Shown: positions 1 to 12,695, counted from the first letter of the stretch. The stretch is DNA of 64,000 nucleotides from Phylloscopus collybita (GCA_027886175.1 JAJNNQ010000031.1:2642501-2706500); one strand, 5' to 3'. Program-made: numbers and translations. The notes: generated by a model not told the origin, from the sequence alone.

Positions 1-18
1 CTATTTCAGAACTGTTAC

Positions 19-39
19 TTTTTTTTTTTTTTTTTTTTT
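19..39. repeat. poly-T tract
   Basis: A run of 21 T residues at the window edge. No adjacent element tail is visible, so it is either a simple homopolymer or the end of an element truncated by the window. Confidence 0.9.
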
Positions 40-863
40 CCATGAGAAGAACAAGTGTGAAGCCGTTGCCAGGTACTCTGATGGTGGGGTTGATGGTACA
101 GCAATCTGTTCCTTCCTCTTTTCCCAGCTTGGGCTTTGTTTTCTGTGCTGACTTCTTGACCTTTCTGGGAGCCAGCTGAGAGCCCTAAACCAGCAGAAAA
201 TCCATCCTGCCAAAACAAACAAAAAAAAAAGGTGTTTTGTGCCATTTTAGTCCCCCCAGTTGGCTCATCTTGAAGGAGGGGAGTGGGGACACAGGGCTGA
301 GGAGGCTAAAAATGAGGAGATGAAGGAGCACCTTTTGGCCAAGATGAGCCATGAAACTGGATCAGCTGAGTTGTGCCCCTGAAGTCTGCACACCAAACCC
401 CCCCCCAAGTGATGTCAAGCTCGTTACAGCTCAGCCTGCATGTTATTAATTTAACATTAACATTATTAATTTAACATGCAGCCCAGCAAATGAGTGGAGA
501 TGCCAGCTCTTGACCAACCTGTCTCGCTGGCCACGTGCTCCCAGCTGCAGTTTCCCAAACAGCAGCATCTCGTGGAAATTGAGACCAGATGAAACAACGG
601 AATGCAAAAAGAGTGAATTGAATATACTCCCCAAATTATTCACTTATTTCAACAAACAAGAATCCCACTGATGTAATATATGACTGGTTTTGATGCTAAA
701 AGCAAATCAAGAGCTGGAATGTACTTACGTGGCTAGACAGTAAATATCTCTGAGTCCTTCTAATCCATTAAATTGCAAGAGTGTGTCTGCTTGTCTAAAT
801 GGAAGGAGACATCTCTTCTCCCTACCACTGTCATTTACTCCTCCGCTTCCTGCTTCTTTAGCC
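40..863. other. Unique noncoding stretch
   Basis: No gene or recognisable mobile element. A short AT-rich direct duplication built on ATTATTAATTTAACAT lies at about 442-478. It is bounded by the 8-bp palindromic arms GCATGTTA and TAACATGC. Confidence 0.6.
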
Positions 864-905
864 TTTTTTTTTTTTTTTTTTTTACTCCTTTTTTTTTTTT
901 TTTTT
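864..905. repeat. T-rich low-complexity tract
   Basis: Two T runs of about 20 and 17 residues separated by ACTCC. This is low-complexity sequence with no coding content. Confidence 0.9.
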
Positions 906-2640
906 CCCTCTTAAAAATAGGGCTCCTTTTGTATGTGTGAAACTACTGCTACTCCCACTTCAGCTTTCTCCTGAAAGCCGAGTGGAAGTGCTGTAGGAAT
1001 TAGATGGCTGCAGCTTTTCCCCCTGGGAGTTTGGCTCTGTGCAACCAGAGCGTGGCCTGAAGCTGGAGGTGGGCTTGAACCTCCAGCCCTGTGCTTTGTG
1101 TTCTGCTTTTTGGGGTTTCTGCTGTCGCCCTCCTTGCCTGGTGTTGCAGATGAACGCCCCGAATCCATCCCAAACCCAGCTGTGAAATATCCTCGTGCCA
1201 CTTGATTGGACATCCCCACTGTGCCCCAGTCTGCCCAAAGCTTCACGACAAGGTAGACTCAATGTTTTTTCAGGGAAACATCTTTAAGGTTGATCAGTGT
1301 TGGTTCAGCTCAAGGAAATAACCATTTCAGGATGTTTTAGTGCTGGCAGGAGGCTCTGTCCTAAGCCAAAGAGCCAACCTGGCTCAGGGTGTCCCAGCAG
1401 GGCAGCTGAGACCAGGATGCAAAAAGAGGTGGAGGTGTCACAGTGCCCATGTTTTCCAGTTTATCTCTGTTTGACTGGAGATGAAATCAGTTCTCAGGGT
1501 ACTCTGAAAAGATATTTTGGGTACAAGTGGAGATCCTGACCATGCAGAGATGGGTATGGATGTTTACTCCTGCTGCCCACACCGTGGTTTTTGTACCCAT
1601 CTCTTGCCCTCTCAGGGTTTCAGCTCCTCATCATGTGCATCAAAGTGTGAAAGAAAGGTCTTCCCAATTTCTCCAGTCTTGCACAGAACCCAAGGATTGA
1701 AACTGTTGCTCTGGGATCCATGCTGTGGGATGCTTTCTCCTGGGTGATGTTCCAAAATTGCTTGGGATTCAGAAGGTGTTTCTCCTCTGGGAATGGTGTT
1801 TGTAGGAAGCTTATCAGCTGGCTGATGGAAGTCACTGCAGGGCATCCCTCCCAAGGCATCCTCAGGCCAGCCCTGAAGCTCAGAAGCTCTTCCTGTACCT
1901 TGAAGAGCTGATGAGAGTGCCCTCATGATCCTAACATACCTGTTTTTGAAGGGCAGAATTGCCTTGACCTTTGCCTGATCCCACAAACATAAAAGAAATT
2001 CACACTTTTTTCAACAATCCTGAACAAATGAAGGCAGTTGTGGAAGATTTTAATGATGGAGACGAGAGGAAAGAAACCCTCTGCATTTCCCCATCATCTC
2101 CAAACCTCTGAAACCCCAATGTCATCCCTTGTGGGTCTGGTTCCCTCACTACCTGGGGTTATTTATTGACACAGTCCCTGGATTGCAGCCCTCGGGCAGG
2201 AGAGCTCAGTGCCATCCCTCTGCCAGGTTTAGTGTGAGCCCCTCCGTGCTCCTGGCTTCTGGAATTCTTTGCCTTCAGGAAAACCCACTTTGGCTGCTTC
2301 TTCTCCTGGGCTTTTGTCTGCCCTCAGGTTTTGCAGCCGCTGAACCTCTTTGGCAGAGACCTGGTGTAATCACCTCTTCTGCTTGATTGAAATGTTAGCA
2401 AGTCATTAATGCAAACACCAAATTACTCAGTGAGGCAACAGCCAGATTTCCAGTCTGAGAACTCTTTACACCCCCAATGTTCTAATTTCACATAAATAAT
2501 ACAAATTAGCCTGCATTCCTTATGCAAAATAATGAATGGGAATAATGTGTGCTGTTTATTACAGACCAGAAATAATCTTTCAATGTAGTGACTCGCTTTG
2601 GGTGGCAGGTACAGGGGCTGTGCATGCAAAGGGACTTAGA
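906..2640. other. Unique noncoding stretch
   Basis: No recognised element. Open frames here, such as 124 codons on the minus strand at 1612-1986, contain no domain I recognise. They are not bounded by convincing splice or start signals. Confidence 0.6.
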
Positions 2641-2905
2641 GAAGAGTGACTTTTTACATGGGCAGGTAGTGATAGGACAAGGAGGAATGGTTTTAAGCTA
2701 ACAGAGATTTGAATTGGATATTGGTAAGAAATTCTTCCCTGTGAGGGAGGTGAGGCCCTGGCACAGGGTGCCCAGAGGAGCTGTGGCTGCCCCTGGATCC
2801 CTGGGAGTGTCCAAGGCCAGGCTGGATGGGGCTTGGAGCAGCCTGGGATGGTGGAAGGTGTCCCTGCCCATGGCAATGGATGGAACAGGATGGTCTCCTG
2901 TGATA
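2641..2905 (+). mobile_element. CR1 LINE fragment, 5'-truncated
   Basis: The plus strand carries the typical order of avian CR1 3' sequence: a TTGGATATTGGTAAGAAATTC-like segment (2711-2732), then a GGCACAGGGTGCCCAGAG block (2760-2777), GTGTCCAAGGCCAGGCTGGA (about 2806-2825), and the TGTCCCTGCCCATGGCA block. It fades at about 2900, before the usual terminal ATTCT-type tail, so both ends are eroded or missing. It has no coding capacity left. Confidence 0.9.
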
Positions 2906-4487
2906 ACTGAGTTAGGTCAGCCTAAGCTCCCACCCCTCTCTCCTGCCCTGCAGTGTTTGTGTAACACAGGAATTTCATTTCCTTCCCCACAGCGTTCCGC
3001 TCTTTGGCACCCAGAAGTTACAAACTTGAGAGGGGCTGAAAAATCATCATCTTCATTAGACTTCAACAATTTTGCTTCAGTGTGTTTGGATCGAGGACAG
3101 AACTTATTCCATCAAGCTTTCCCATCCCCCAAAACATGAAGTACCAGCAAGTCAGTTCCCAGATCTGTTGGTTCAATATTTATTCTCCATCTCAGGTGTT
3201 CACGTAGGTCTAGAGTAGAAGATTATTCTGTTGAGACTCTCAAATGTTTCTTAAATTTTATTAAAATAGTTTCCCATTTACTGGAAGAGCAACTTTCATG
3301 TCTTGCACTCCAGCCTGTCACTGGGACTTTGAAAACACCTAAACAGTGGGAATTGGTTTGTGTCAGGGAAAGAGGAAATTATTTCAAACCTTTCATTTGC
3401 ATTGCTGCAAGTTAGCCACTGCTGGGAGCTGCCATGTAATTCCTGCAGACTTCCAGCTGGACAAATCCCACTAAGATGTGCAAAAAGAACCGTGCAGCTG
3501 AGTGGTGTGTGTGCACAGCCTGGAGGTGTTGGGTTATTCCCATCTGAAATCCCGTTCCTGGTTCTCCCCTCAGCCCAGGTGGGCGGCAGGCTTGGAGTTG
3601 CCACTTCCAGAGCTGCTAAAACTCCCTTTCAGGCCAGGAGACACGTGGAGAGCTCCTCACTCCCAGCCTTTGAAATAGGAAACCGTGACCTCAGACCACC
3701 AAGAGAAGCTGGTCAGTGTTTACAGGACTGTGGGCCCCGTGTTTTCCACGCATGCCTTGGGATCCCTTATTGAATATCTGCCAAGGAGCAGCGCTGCCTT
3801 TGATGTCACAAACCTGAAGGTCTTAGACTTTGCCTCCTTTCGTTGAAACGGGCAAGTCATAAAAAAATAATGACTTTCCTTGTTGGTTCACACCTCAGAA
3901 TGCAGTGCTAAAGTCTTTGTTAGCCAGTTAAGAGTCAAGGAATTTTTTTTTGCCACTGGTACAAATATAAAAAAGAGCAAGCAAGGATTTATTTATAGAG
4001 CTCCAGATCCCGCAGAATTCTGAACAACAGATTAAAGGGACTGGTGGTTATTTCATTCTCCAGTGAATGTTTGACTAATTATGAGCTATCTATTTTCTTT
4101 CCAAATATCGAAATGGGAAGAAAACAAATGTTTAGCAAACTAAGCCCCGAGTTTATATTTCAAACAAATCTGTGAGGAAATGTGTCTTGCATTCGTAGCA
4201 GGCTCTGCTCTATTAATCCATCAGGGGAATCTGAGGGGAGCATGAGGCAGGATAAGTGGAGGTTTTTAGAAAACTGCCGTGAATGTTCTAACACAGTAAA
4301 TAAAAATACAGATTTATGTATTGGCCTTCAGCTGCTCAAAACCCAGTTTCCCTCGAAACTGGAAGGCGATGTTTGCTTGTGGTGATGTGAAAGACCAAGC
4401 TCACCTCTTCTGCTGCCTTTTTGTTCAGCAGCAAAATACAGGACAGTTCCTGCAGTTGTAGAAATTCCTGTTTTGCAGTCAGGTGTC
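2906..4487. other. Unique noncoding stretch
   Basis: No transposon signature seen. The part from about 3830 to 4180 is AT-rich with little low-complexity sequence and could include conserved noncoding DNA. The open frames here show no recognisable protein. Confidence 0.5.
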
Positions 4488-4640
4488 TGTCCTTGGCCAC
4501 CACATCCCTGGAATGTCCCAGGCCAGGCTGGACAGGGCTTGGAGCACTCTGGGAGAGTGGAAGGTGTCCCTGCCCGTGACAAAGGGTGGAATGGGATGAG
4601 CTTTAAGGTCCCTTCCACCCCAAACCAGTGTGAAATTTAA
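4488..4640 (+). mobile_element. CR1 LINE 3' fragment
   Basis: A short plus-strand copy starts near the GGCCAGGCTGGACAGGGC block (about 4522). It runs through TGCCCGTGACAAAGG to the 3'-terminal motif TGAGCTTTAAGGTCCCTTCC (about 4597-4616). It is truncated to the last 150 bp or so of the family. Confidence 0.88.
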
Positions 4641-6032
4641 TGTTTTGGTGTGCAAAACACTCAGTTCAAAACTCACAGTGGCAGATTTACTTTCACACTA
4701 TCCCAGGCTCTGGACCTGGCCTCTCTCCTCCCCTCAGCTTCCCCAGGTGCTGTTTCTGAGGGTGTGTTTCTCTCCTGCCAAAGAAAACTCCCAATCTGAT
4801 GCCATAAAACTGTTCTTAAATGTCTCACACAGTCTATCCTGGGTAGTCCTAAAGAGCCACCAGAGCAAAGTGCTCACACAGCAGAAACTCAACTTGCAAT
4901 ACCTTGTTGGGTGACTTAGGGAAGTTCCTGCCTGAGTCTCAGGTCTCCCATCTGTTAGAAACAGTACTTTGTAAAAGTTCCTGAAGATCTGCTGATGAAA
5001 ACTATTTTTTATACTCTTTTTTTTTTTTTGCAGCTGTGAACACTTTTCATGTGAGAAATCCTGCGTAGTTACACATAAATTCATCACAAAACTGGCAAAA
5101 AAAGGAAAATATTCCAAAGAGCTATGCTTTTTTTCTTTTTTTATTATTGCATTGGTTAGAAAGGATTAGAATCTGATATTTTCAAGAATAAATAAAAATA
5201 AAAGGGATTATTTTAGCAGCTCGTGTTCAAAGCCTGCAACTCACAGCGAGTCTGGGTGTTTTGAAGTTTGTAAGGAAATATTCTGAAGCCATTAGGCTGC
5301 TGCTGCTGCTTGGAAGCAGAGCAGAGACTTAATTAAAGGTTCAAGGGGGAAGAGAGGATGGTGAAAGTTGTAGAATCTTGGGCTGATCTTTTTAGAAAAA
5401 CATAATCGTGCTTTTTAATATATGAGGATTTGTAAAAGTGCAGGTTTGGATGGGAAAAGTTGTTCAGGGCCAGGATTCACCTGCAGCTCCTGGGTTCTGG
5501 GATTTCAGTGTTCTCAGAGCAACATCCTGGGGGTTCCATCCACCAGGTCCCCACATTTCTGTGTTTATTGAAAGGGCTGGCTTAGTGTGACTGAAAATGA
5601 GCTTTAAAAACTTGAATTTTTTTTCTAGATAACTCTGCAAGTTCAATCACCCAAGGACTTTTATGCAGGTGTGTTTCATGTGGATGTTCCTTTCCTGTAG
5701 ATGTGTTTCACACCTGTGTTTCCCATTACACAAACATTGCCCTTCACTGTGTTGTATTCAGGTTTATAAATAATCACCTTATATTGGAATTATCATTGGT
5801 GCTTAACTTGCCCTTGCTTTCCTAGTTGCACTTTTTCTTGCTTGTTTGGGGGACTTTGTTGTGTGTGGTCTTTGATTATTCTCCACTCTTTTGACATGGC
5901 AATATTGTGAGAAATTGGGGTTTTGGTAGGATCCTAATCTGCCTGTTTCCCAGGGGGGATTCAAGGAAATATTGCCAAAGCCTCTGGTCACAGAGGGCAG
6001 CTGAGGAGGGAAGGAGGAGGTGTTCAAAAATC
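4641..6032. other. Unique noncoding stretch
   Basis: No mobile element recognised. It contains short T tracts (about 5018-5030 and near 5130) and a short GCT run near 5300. No open frame in it resembles a known protein. Confidence 0.55.
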
Positions 6033-6460
6033 AGAGAATAAAAGAACCATAAATATTGGAAAAGCCTTCAAACATCATTGAGTCCAAGCCTTCCCCAGCA
6101 CTGCCCAGGCCAGCACTGCCCCATGTCCCCAGTGCCACATCCACACAGCTCTGAAATCCCTCCAGGGATGGGGATTCCACCTGAGCACCCTTTCCATGAT
6201 GGAATTGTCCCAATGTCCACCCTGATCTGCCCTGGCCCAGCCTGAGGCCGTTCCCTCTCCTCCTGTCCCTGTGCCCTGGCAGCAGAGCCCAAATCCCCCC
6301 CTGGGCTGTGCCCTCCTGGCAGGGAATTCCAGAGAGGGAAAAGATCCCTCTGGATCCTCCTTTTCTCCAGGCTGAGCCCCTTTCCCAGCTCCCTCAGGAA
6401 TTCTCCAGCCCCTTCCCAGCTCTCTTCCCTGGGGGCCACACTCCAACCCCTCAGGGTCTG
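6033..6460 (-). mobile_element. CR1 LINE fragment, minus strand
   Basis: The 3' end is at the left: the ATTGAGTCCAAGCC block (about 6077) is followed by CACTGCC repeats, then CCATGTCCCCAGTGCCACAT (about 6121-6140), a CTCCAGGGATGGGGATTCC block, and further upstream CR1 sequence (TTTTCTCCAGGCTGAGCCCC at about 6361). About 430 bp are recognisable. Its 5' portion was captured in the tandem array that follows. Confidence 0.88.
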
Positions 6461-6886
6461 CCTTGCTGGGAGGGCAAATTCAAAAAGTGGGAGAAAACGT
6501 GAGGGGAGAAAAAAGTGAGGGAAGTCTGAGGAAGTCTTTGATGCAGAGCTTTTCCCTTCAGGATCCTCCTTTTCTCCAGGCTGAGCCCCTTTCCCAGCTC
6601 CCTCAGGAATTCTCCAGCCCCTTCCCAGCTCCCTTTCCCTTCCCTGGCCACGCTCCAGCCCCTCAGTGTCCCCCTTGCTGGGAGGGGAAAATCAAAAAGT
6701 GGAGAAAACACGAGGGGAGAAAAAAAAGTGAGGGAAATTTAGGGAGAGCTCTTCTGCAGAGCTTTTCCCTTCTGGATCCTCCTTTTCTCCAGGCCGAGCC
6801 TCTTCCCAGCTCCCTCAAGAATTCTCCAGCCCCTTCCCAGCTCCTTTCCCTTCCCTGGACACGTTCCAGCCCCTCAGTGTCCTTCT
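6352..6886. repeat. Tandem array of a ~211-bp CR1-derived unit, about 2.5 copies
   Basis: The segment beginning GGATCCTCCTTTTCTCCAGG occurs at 6352, 6561 and 6774, giving spacings of 209 and 213 bp. Each unit joins about 110 bp of antisense CR1 to about 100 bp of purine-rich sequence (AAAAAGTGGAGAAAACACGA type) that is not CR1. The third unit stops after its CR1 part. The array is therefore a local duplication that happened after a CR1 insertion. Confidence 0.9.
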
Positions 6887-7174
6887 TGGCACAAGTGGCC
6901 TAAAGCTGAGCCCAGGATTAGAGGTGAGGGAGAAGCTCACAGTCCAGATTTACTCCTGCAAGGTCGTGCATGGAAAAGTTCGACCACTGGAACTTGGTGG
7001 AGTTGAGCCTGACCTTGAGCACAGCTTCCAAAGGCTCCAGAGAGGTGCCTCTGGAAGTGACAGGGAAATTTGAAGGGGCATGGCATGAGCAGTGCCAGGC
7101 TGAGCTACCCCAGTGCAGATGGAAGCAGGATGGTGTCGGGAGCCTTGGGAAGCCTTTCCTCATTTTCTTGGCGC
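6887..7174. other. Unique noncoding stretch
   Basis: Short single-copy interval between the CR1-derived array and the CpG-bearing segment. Nothing recognised. Confidence 0.5.
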
Positions 7175-7390
7175 CTCACTTTTCGGAGAGCCGGCGATTT
7201 TTACAATGAACAGCGCGTCACTCTCCTCGGAGCTTTCACCTCCTGTCTCATTGTAAGAATTTCCACCTCCATTTCGAACAAAGCTCTCACTCTCTGGAGC
7301 TACAGGAGGAAAACTTGGAGCCGTGGGCCCAGCTGTCGGAGCGCCAAGCGCTTGTCACTCGGAATTTCACCACCTAAATACCTCGGAGAA
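7175..7390. promoter_or_regulatory. CpG-bearing unique segment, possible regulatory element
   Basis: About 16 CpG dinucleotides in roughly 215 bp, among them GGCGCC, GCCGGCGA, AGCGCGTCA and GAGCGCCAAGCGCT, in a window that is otherwise CpG-poor. No transposon signature. No exon is evident, because the open frames cross it without splice support. Calling it regulatory is inference from base composition alone. Confidence 0.3.
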
Positions 7391-10371
7391 AGTGGCATTA
7401 TTCAGACCTGTCTGGGGAGTGCTCTCCTGCTCCTCTGGGAGCTGAGGTGTCCTTTTGTTTGCACACACGAAACAACGTGTTACTCATGGATTTTTTGCCC
7501 TCCCCGAGCTGCTTCAGTCGGATGGATTTGTGTCTTAAGAGCCTCATGACTCCCGTTCCTTCCACTTGGGTCAAACCAGACAAATTTTAGCTCCTCAGCG
7601 CTCGGCTAAATTTACCCAGCTCTGCACACTTGATTTGGCAAAACCATATGGGCTTTTTTTTTGATGCACTCCTCAGAGCTCTTCGGAATCCGCTTCCAAA
7701 GTCTGTATTCCTGGCTTGTACCCACTGTTCAGTGGGAGGTGTAGAAGAACAACGCCTATTTTAGGCGGAAGGTTTCCTGTGAATGTTCTTGTCTCGGACC
7801 AGCTCTTCCCTGCAGCTCCTGAAAGTGTGGAAGGGGCCAGACCTGTCCTCCCACCTCCTCCCACGCTCCCACACCTCCCCTGGGACGGGGGATCCAGTGG
7901 ATCAGCTCGGGGATGAGGCTGAGCAGGGATTTTCTCTCCTCCCTTCAGGCTGAGCTTTCCAAAGCGGAGCTCTTGGTCTGATCCCGAATGCCGCAGGGAA
8001 GGTGCTGGGGATGCAGCTGGAGATGAAAAGGAGGACTGGGTGAGGGGGGGTGGGTCTCAGGTCAGCTTTAGCTATTTCTACCACCACACTTCAGTTTTTG
8101 CTCTGGGTTATGGAGTGGAAAAAAAAAAAAAAAAAAAAAAAAGGAAAATCCCCTTTTAACCTGTTAGGCAGGATTTCCACAGGAAAAAATGTATTTGCTA
8201 AACACAAGCTGTGAAGCAGCTGACGGATCAATCCCCAAGGATATGCCTGAGAGTCATCCTGGGGGATATTAGGAGTTCTAATCCCGTTCCCTGAGCAGTT
8301 TGCTGTGGGAAGGAGAGCTGGGGATGTCTTGCACTGCCAGCTGAGCTTCCAGTGGGGCTGGAGCATGAGCCTGCAGCAAATATCTGAGGCTTCATCCATA
8401 AAACATGGAGTGCACAGGGCCTGAGAAGGGGAGCTCCAATAAAAAAGGGTTCACAGAGAAAGAAGAAAAACCTATGAGCTGTTGCAAAAAATACGTTTGA
8501 GAATAGTCTTAACCTCCTTTATACCTCAGAAACAACAAGTGCATGAATTGCCTGGTAATTGCTTTTGAGAAATTTTCAAATTGTGGGTAGGTGGGGATTT
8601 TCTTCCTTCTCTCACTGGGCATAAAAACAGGTGATTTGTACCTGAAAGGAGAGATCTGAACCAGAGGGCTGCTGTAAGGTCTTAGATTAGAGACAACTCC
8701 AAACTCAGCTGATGTACAAACATTACATAGATGTCACAGAATCATCTTTTTTCCTCCTGCTGCCCAAACCTGTGATCCCAGAGCTCGTTTGCCCTGTGAG
8801 GAGCTGGTTCAGGGAGCCCAAGTGGCAGCAAACCCCTCGCTGTTTTCGGGAGAGTTGGTTCCTTGCCGCACTGATTCACCACAAAGTGAGACAGGTGCCA
8901 AAGGCAGGGGAGGAGAAGTGGGGTGTGGGCAGCACAGCAAAGGAGGGAGCCAGCAGGACACCTCCTTTCCACTGCAGCTCACCTGGGGTTGATTTAACCC
9001 CCCACCAAAACCTCCCTCTTGAAATTTTAGAGTGACTTAAAAGCGTTTTTCGATTTTGGGTGGCAGCAGGCATCTGGGAGAATACAAGTGTTTGCATCAG
9101 CTCACGGTTCAGATAAGTGTGGCAACTCAGCCTGGACTCACAGGGGTTAAAATTTGGATATTCTCATGTGTGTGCCTGTGTTTGGCAGGGTTTGTGAGAA
9201 CAATATAGAGAAATTCTCTTTGAAAAATAAAATCAGAGCCATTGGTGTTTTTTTCCCCAGCTGAAACTATTAACTTAGAATTGAATGCAACATTTTGTTT
9301 CACATAAAATATTTCGCTATGAGCTTTTAAATACTTTCCAAGTTTCATATCTCCTCTGCTCCGCTATAAAATCCAATCTGAACTTGCAAATAGTTTGTTT
9401 ACTCCAGAATCCTATTTTTTTTAATTTTTTTTTTTTTTTTTTGAATATAAACCATTCCTTTTTGCTGCCAGCTATAGCTCCTAGTGCAGGCTCATGGAGC
9501 TAGGCCACTTCCCCTCCCAAACACTCCCAGTGAGTCAGGACTGCGGGTGGAACTGGAGTTTTTGTCACTGCCAAGAATAAAACCCCACTGCTTTGGAGAG
9601 CAGAAAACTTAAGGGCATCTTTTTTTTTATTTTTTTATTTTATCTTCCAAACCAAAAAGCTGTGGTTCAGCATTTTGATATTTTTGTATTGCCAGTGGTT
9701 CTTCGTCTTTGAAATTAAAAATACTCTGCTCACACATGGGTTTAAAAGCACCCACAGCCATCAAAATGCAGCTTGTGACATCTCAGGGTGGTCCACGAAG
9801 CCACCAAGGCCTTTGACCACGTTTGGTCACCAGGGTGGTTTCAAGAGTTCCTTTGTGGGTCCGACCCCAAAGAAAGCTCCCCTTGCAGAAGATCATGGAG
9901 AAGTTCAGGATCCGGATGGCTGAACTGACAAATTTTTCTGGAAACTCCCCTAAAATCTGAGCTAAAATTATTTCTTTTTGATGCTGAAATCACAGCTGTG
10001 ACAAATATTCAGCCTTCTCCGTGATTCATGTGCTCTCTGAGAATGGGAAGTGTCAGAGTAGCACAATTTAGTAACTTGTGTTTCCTTCCCCCTAGTTCAG
10101 CAATTCTAATTTCACACGTTTTCTCTGGGGTGGGTTATCTGCAGACCCACCCTTTATTACCTGCCTTTCCTTTCCCATTCCTCCAGCCATTCCCTGCTCC
10201 CAAATTATCAAATATTCAGCGTCCTGTAACGTGGCCAAGCGGGGGGAACATTTTCTGCATTAATTGCAGAATTAACTTAAAATCTCATGTCTTTTTTACA
10301 TTGTTCTGTTTCAAAACATGCCCCAATTTACCTGGAAAATGTAATTCCCATCTTTCTCTCTCTCTTGGCAG
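7391..10371. other. Unique noncoding stretch
   Basis: Single-copy sequence interrupted only by simple tracts: A24 at 8119-8142, a T-rich run at about 9414-9442 and T-rich sequence near 9620-9645. No element or gene recognised. Its right end is a strong polypyrimidine tract (about 10350-10368) leading to the candidate exon. Confidence 0.55.
8119..8142. repeat. poly-A tract
   Basis: 24 consecutive A residues in unique sequence. No retrocopy could be recognised on the 5' side. Confidence 0.9.
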
Positions 10372-10427
10372 CTGCAGGTTTCTCTGAACTTGGTGCCTTC
10401 CATGTCCCTGAGACCACCTCCAGCAAG
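10372..10427 (+). other. Candidate 56-bp exon (unconfirmed)
   Basis: The segment is preceded by a long CT-rich tract ending TTGGCAG (AG at 10370-10371). It is followed directly by AAG|GTAAGA, a near-ideal donor (GT at 10428-10429). Two of the three plus-strand frames stay open across it. One of them reads an 18-codon peptide ending exactly at the donor (AGFSELGAFHVPETTSSK). I do not recognise the peptide. A second AG six bases downstream offers an alternative acceptor. It could be a small coding exon, a noncoding-RNA exon or a chance decoy pair; the splice sites are what is seen and the exon is inference. Confidence 0.25.
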
Positions 10428-10708
10428 GTAAGACAACGCTGGGCACCTTCAGAGGTATTTGAAACCTTATTTCTGCTCCTCAGGGAGGCAAAAAGGCAGG
10501 CAGACCCCTCCTTTCCCATCCTTCCACCTCTCCCTGACATGTGGAGGGACATTATTCCTGTACAACTGTCTCCCTGCTCTTCAATTAATTCAAAACTTCT
10601 CCTTTTATTACCAAAGCACCAAACCCCCAGTTTGGTGCACGCTTGAAAGTCACACTTCCCATCACAGCTTTGCCTTTTTGGTTCCTTTTAAACCATTTCA
10701 ACATCTCA

Positions 10709-10808
10709 GATTGGTTTCCTGCACGTAATGATTGTTTCTTTGGTGGTAGGCTTCAGAAAGATTGGTTTCCTGCACGTAAGAGTTGTTGCTTTGCTGATAG
10801 GCTTTGGG
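10709..10808. repeat. 50-bp tandem duplication
   Basis: Two adjacent 50-bp copies start AGATTGGTTTCCTGCACGTA at 10709 and 10759. They have diverged moderately in their second halves, so the duplication is not very recent. Confidence 0.85.
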
Positions 10809-12695
10809 TTTGTGTTGGAGAAAGAAATCCTGGTGGTCTTCTGTGCAATTAAATTCAAAATAGCTGCGGGGCTCCTGAAAGGAAAATCTATTTCACTGCA
10901 GAGCTGTCATCCTAACCAATCACCTCAGATGAGTGCTTGCTGTTCTCTCCCTTGCTGTAAAATAATGTGTGTTTTAAAGCTGGGATTTTTCTTTTCTCTC
11001 CAACCTCGTGCTCGTTAGAAGTTTGTAAATGAAACCTCGTTATGTCGAACAGCTGGGAGTTGTATTTAAAACCCCTCAAGTTACAGCAGAAGAATTACCA
11101 AAAGTAACAAAGTTAAAATCTGCACACTCAGGCCAGAGTGGTAAGGGAGCCACTCCAGTCTTCTCAGGGACAGCTGGGCACAAGGAAAACATGGAAAACA
11201 CTGGGAAGAGTGGAGTTCTGCTGGCACATTGTTCTCCTAGGCAGGGCTTGGTTTAATAACTCACCAAACCCACATTGCTGGAAGTTGCCTGGTGCCAGCT
11301 GTAAGGGATGTTTTAAACTTCTGTTCATGAGAGGGATTGGCTGGAATCAGAGGAGATTTTGTCCTCCTGCTCACAGCAAAGTCATTTCATTTAAGGGTCT
11401 GGACTGAAATGGAGCTCGTGGTGTTTAACTGAGGTATTCACAAAAAAAAAAAAAAAGGAAGGAATCTGGGGCTGGGTTTATAGGGAATACATCTTTCATG
11501 TGAAAAGAGGGATGGGAAAGGAATTGTTTTGAAAAGATCAGTTGATAAAAGCCAGTCCTTCTGGTGGAATATTGAACAGCTCGATCAGAGATGAAGGATT
11601 TGAGGATTTGCTTTTTTGCTGGGTTGCCTCAACCCTGCACTTTTGTAGGGTTCCCCTTGGGGAAGGATTTTTAGGAGGGCATTGTCATCCCAAGGCTGGC
11701 AGCTCTTTGACCAAAGGAGGATCTGGCTCCACACTCCCTCAGTCCAACCTGGAATTTGGAGCTGCTTAGAAAACACATCATTCTACATTTGGCTTCTCTT
11801 TTTGGGGGGGGATTGAAAACCGTGGTTTTGCATGGATTTTCATGAAAATTGGAGATGAATTTAGATTTTGAAAGGCGAGCTTTCAAGGCAGCTCAGTGCT
11901 TTTGGTGAGTCAGAATGGGTTGGAAACCGGTTGGCTGGGATCACATGGGACTTTTCAAGTCAGAGATAGCTCCACTTGTTCAAGGGATGCTTTCATGTGG
12001 TTTCCAAGGGAAATAGTAACTCCTTATAACATTTTTTACAAGAGAGCCAATGTCAAAGTGCCTGATGGCAAAGTTCCACCGCTTCAGCCTCCAAACTCAT
12101 CTTTCCAGCTAAAGTAAATATGTGTTAATGATGCATAAATCTCCTCTGTAAGAAGTGGGTTGAGCAGGGGGTTTTAAAGGTTGGCAGTTTAACAGAATTG
12201 AAAATTGTTTCCCTTCTCTTAGAGAAGGTGGGAAGAATTAACAGGTAGAGGAGCAGGTGAAAGCTCCTGGTGCTCTGGCTTTTAGTTGTGGAATGAGGAG
12301 TTGGGAAGAGCTGGGCTGTAGCATCATGGAAAAGATCTCCAAGATCAGGACCTTTCTTTCATGGGGCAAAAGTAAGCAGGATAACCTTTAGTTCCCATCC
12401 AAAATGTCTGTATTACACGGAGAACATTCATTTTATTTCATTGATAAACCCCAGAAATATTTCAGATGTCACACCAGGGCTCATCCTTTGCTGTGAGCTT
12501 TTCCCACTGCACTGGATAATTGTTCTGTGTGTAATGAGCAGACTGAGGAACCCAAATCGTCCCACAGATTATTTGGCCCAGGGCTTCAGATTGGGCTCTG
12601 GGAATTGTTTTGGCCATTGATTCTTCCAAGGTCAGCATCAAAATAATAACTTAGTTGTGGTGGGTTTCATTTCTCTCTCTGTGGTTTCTTCTAAC

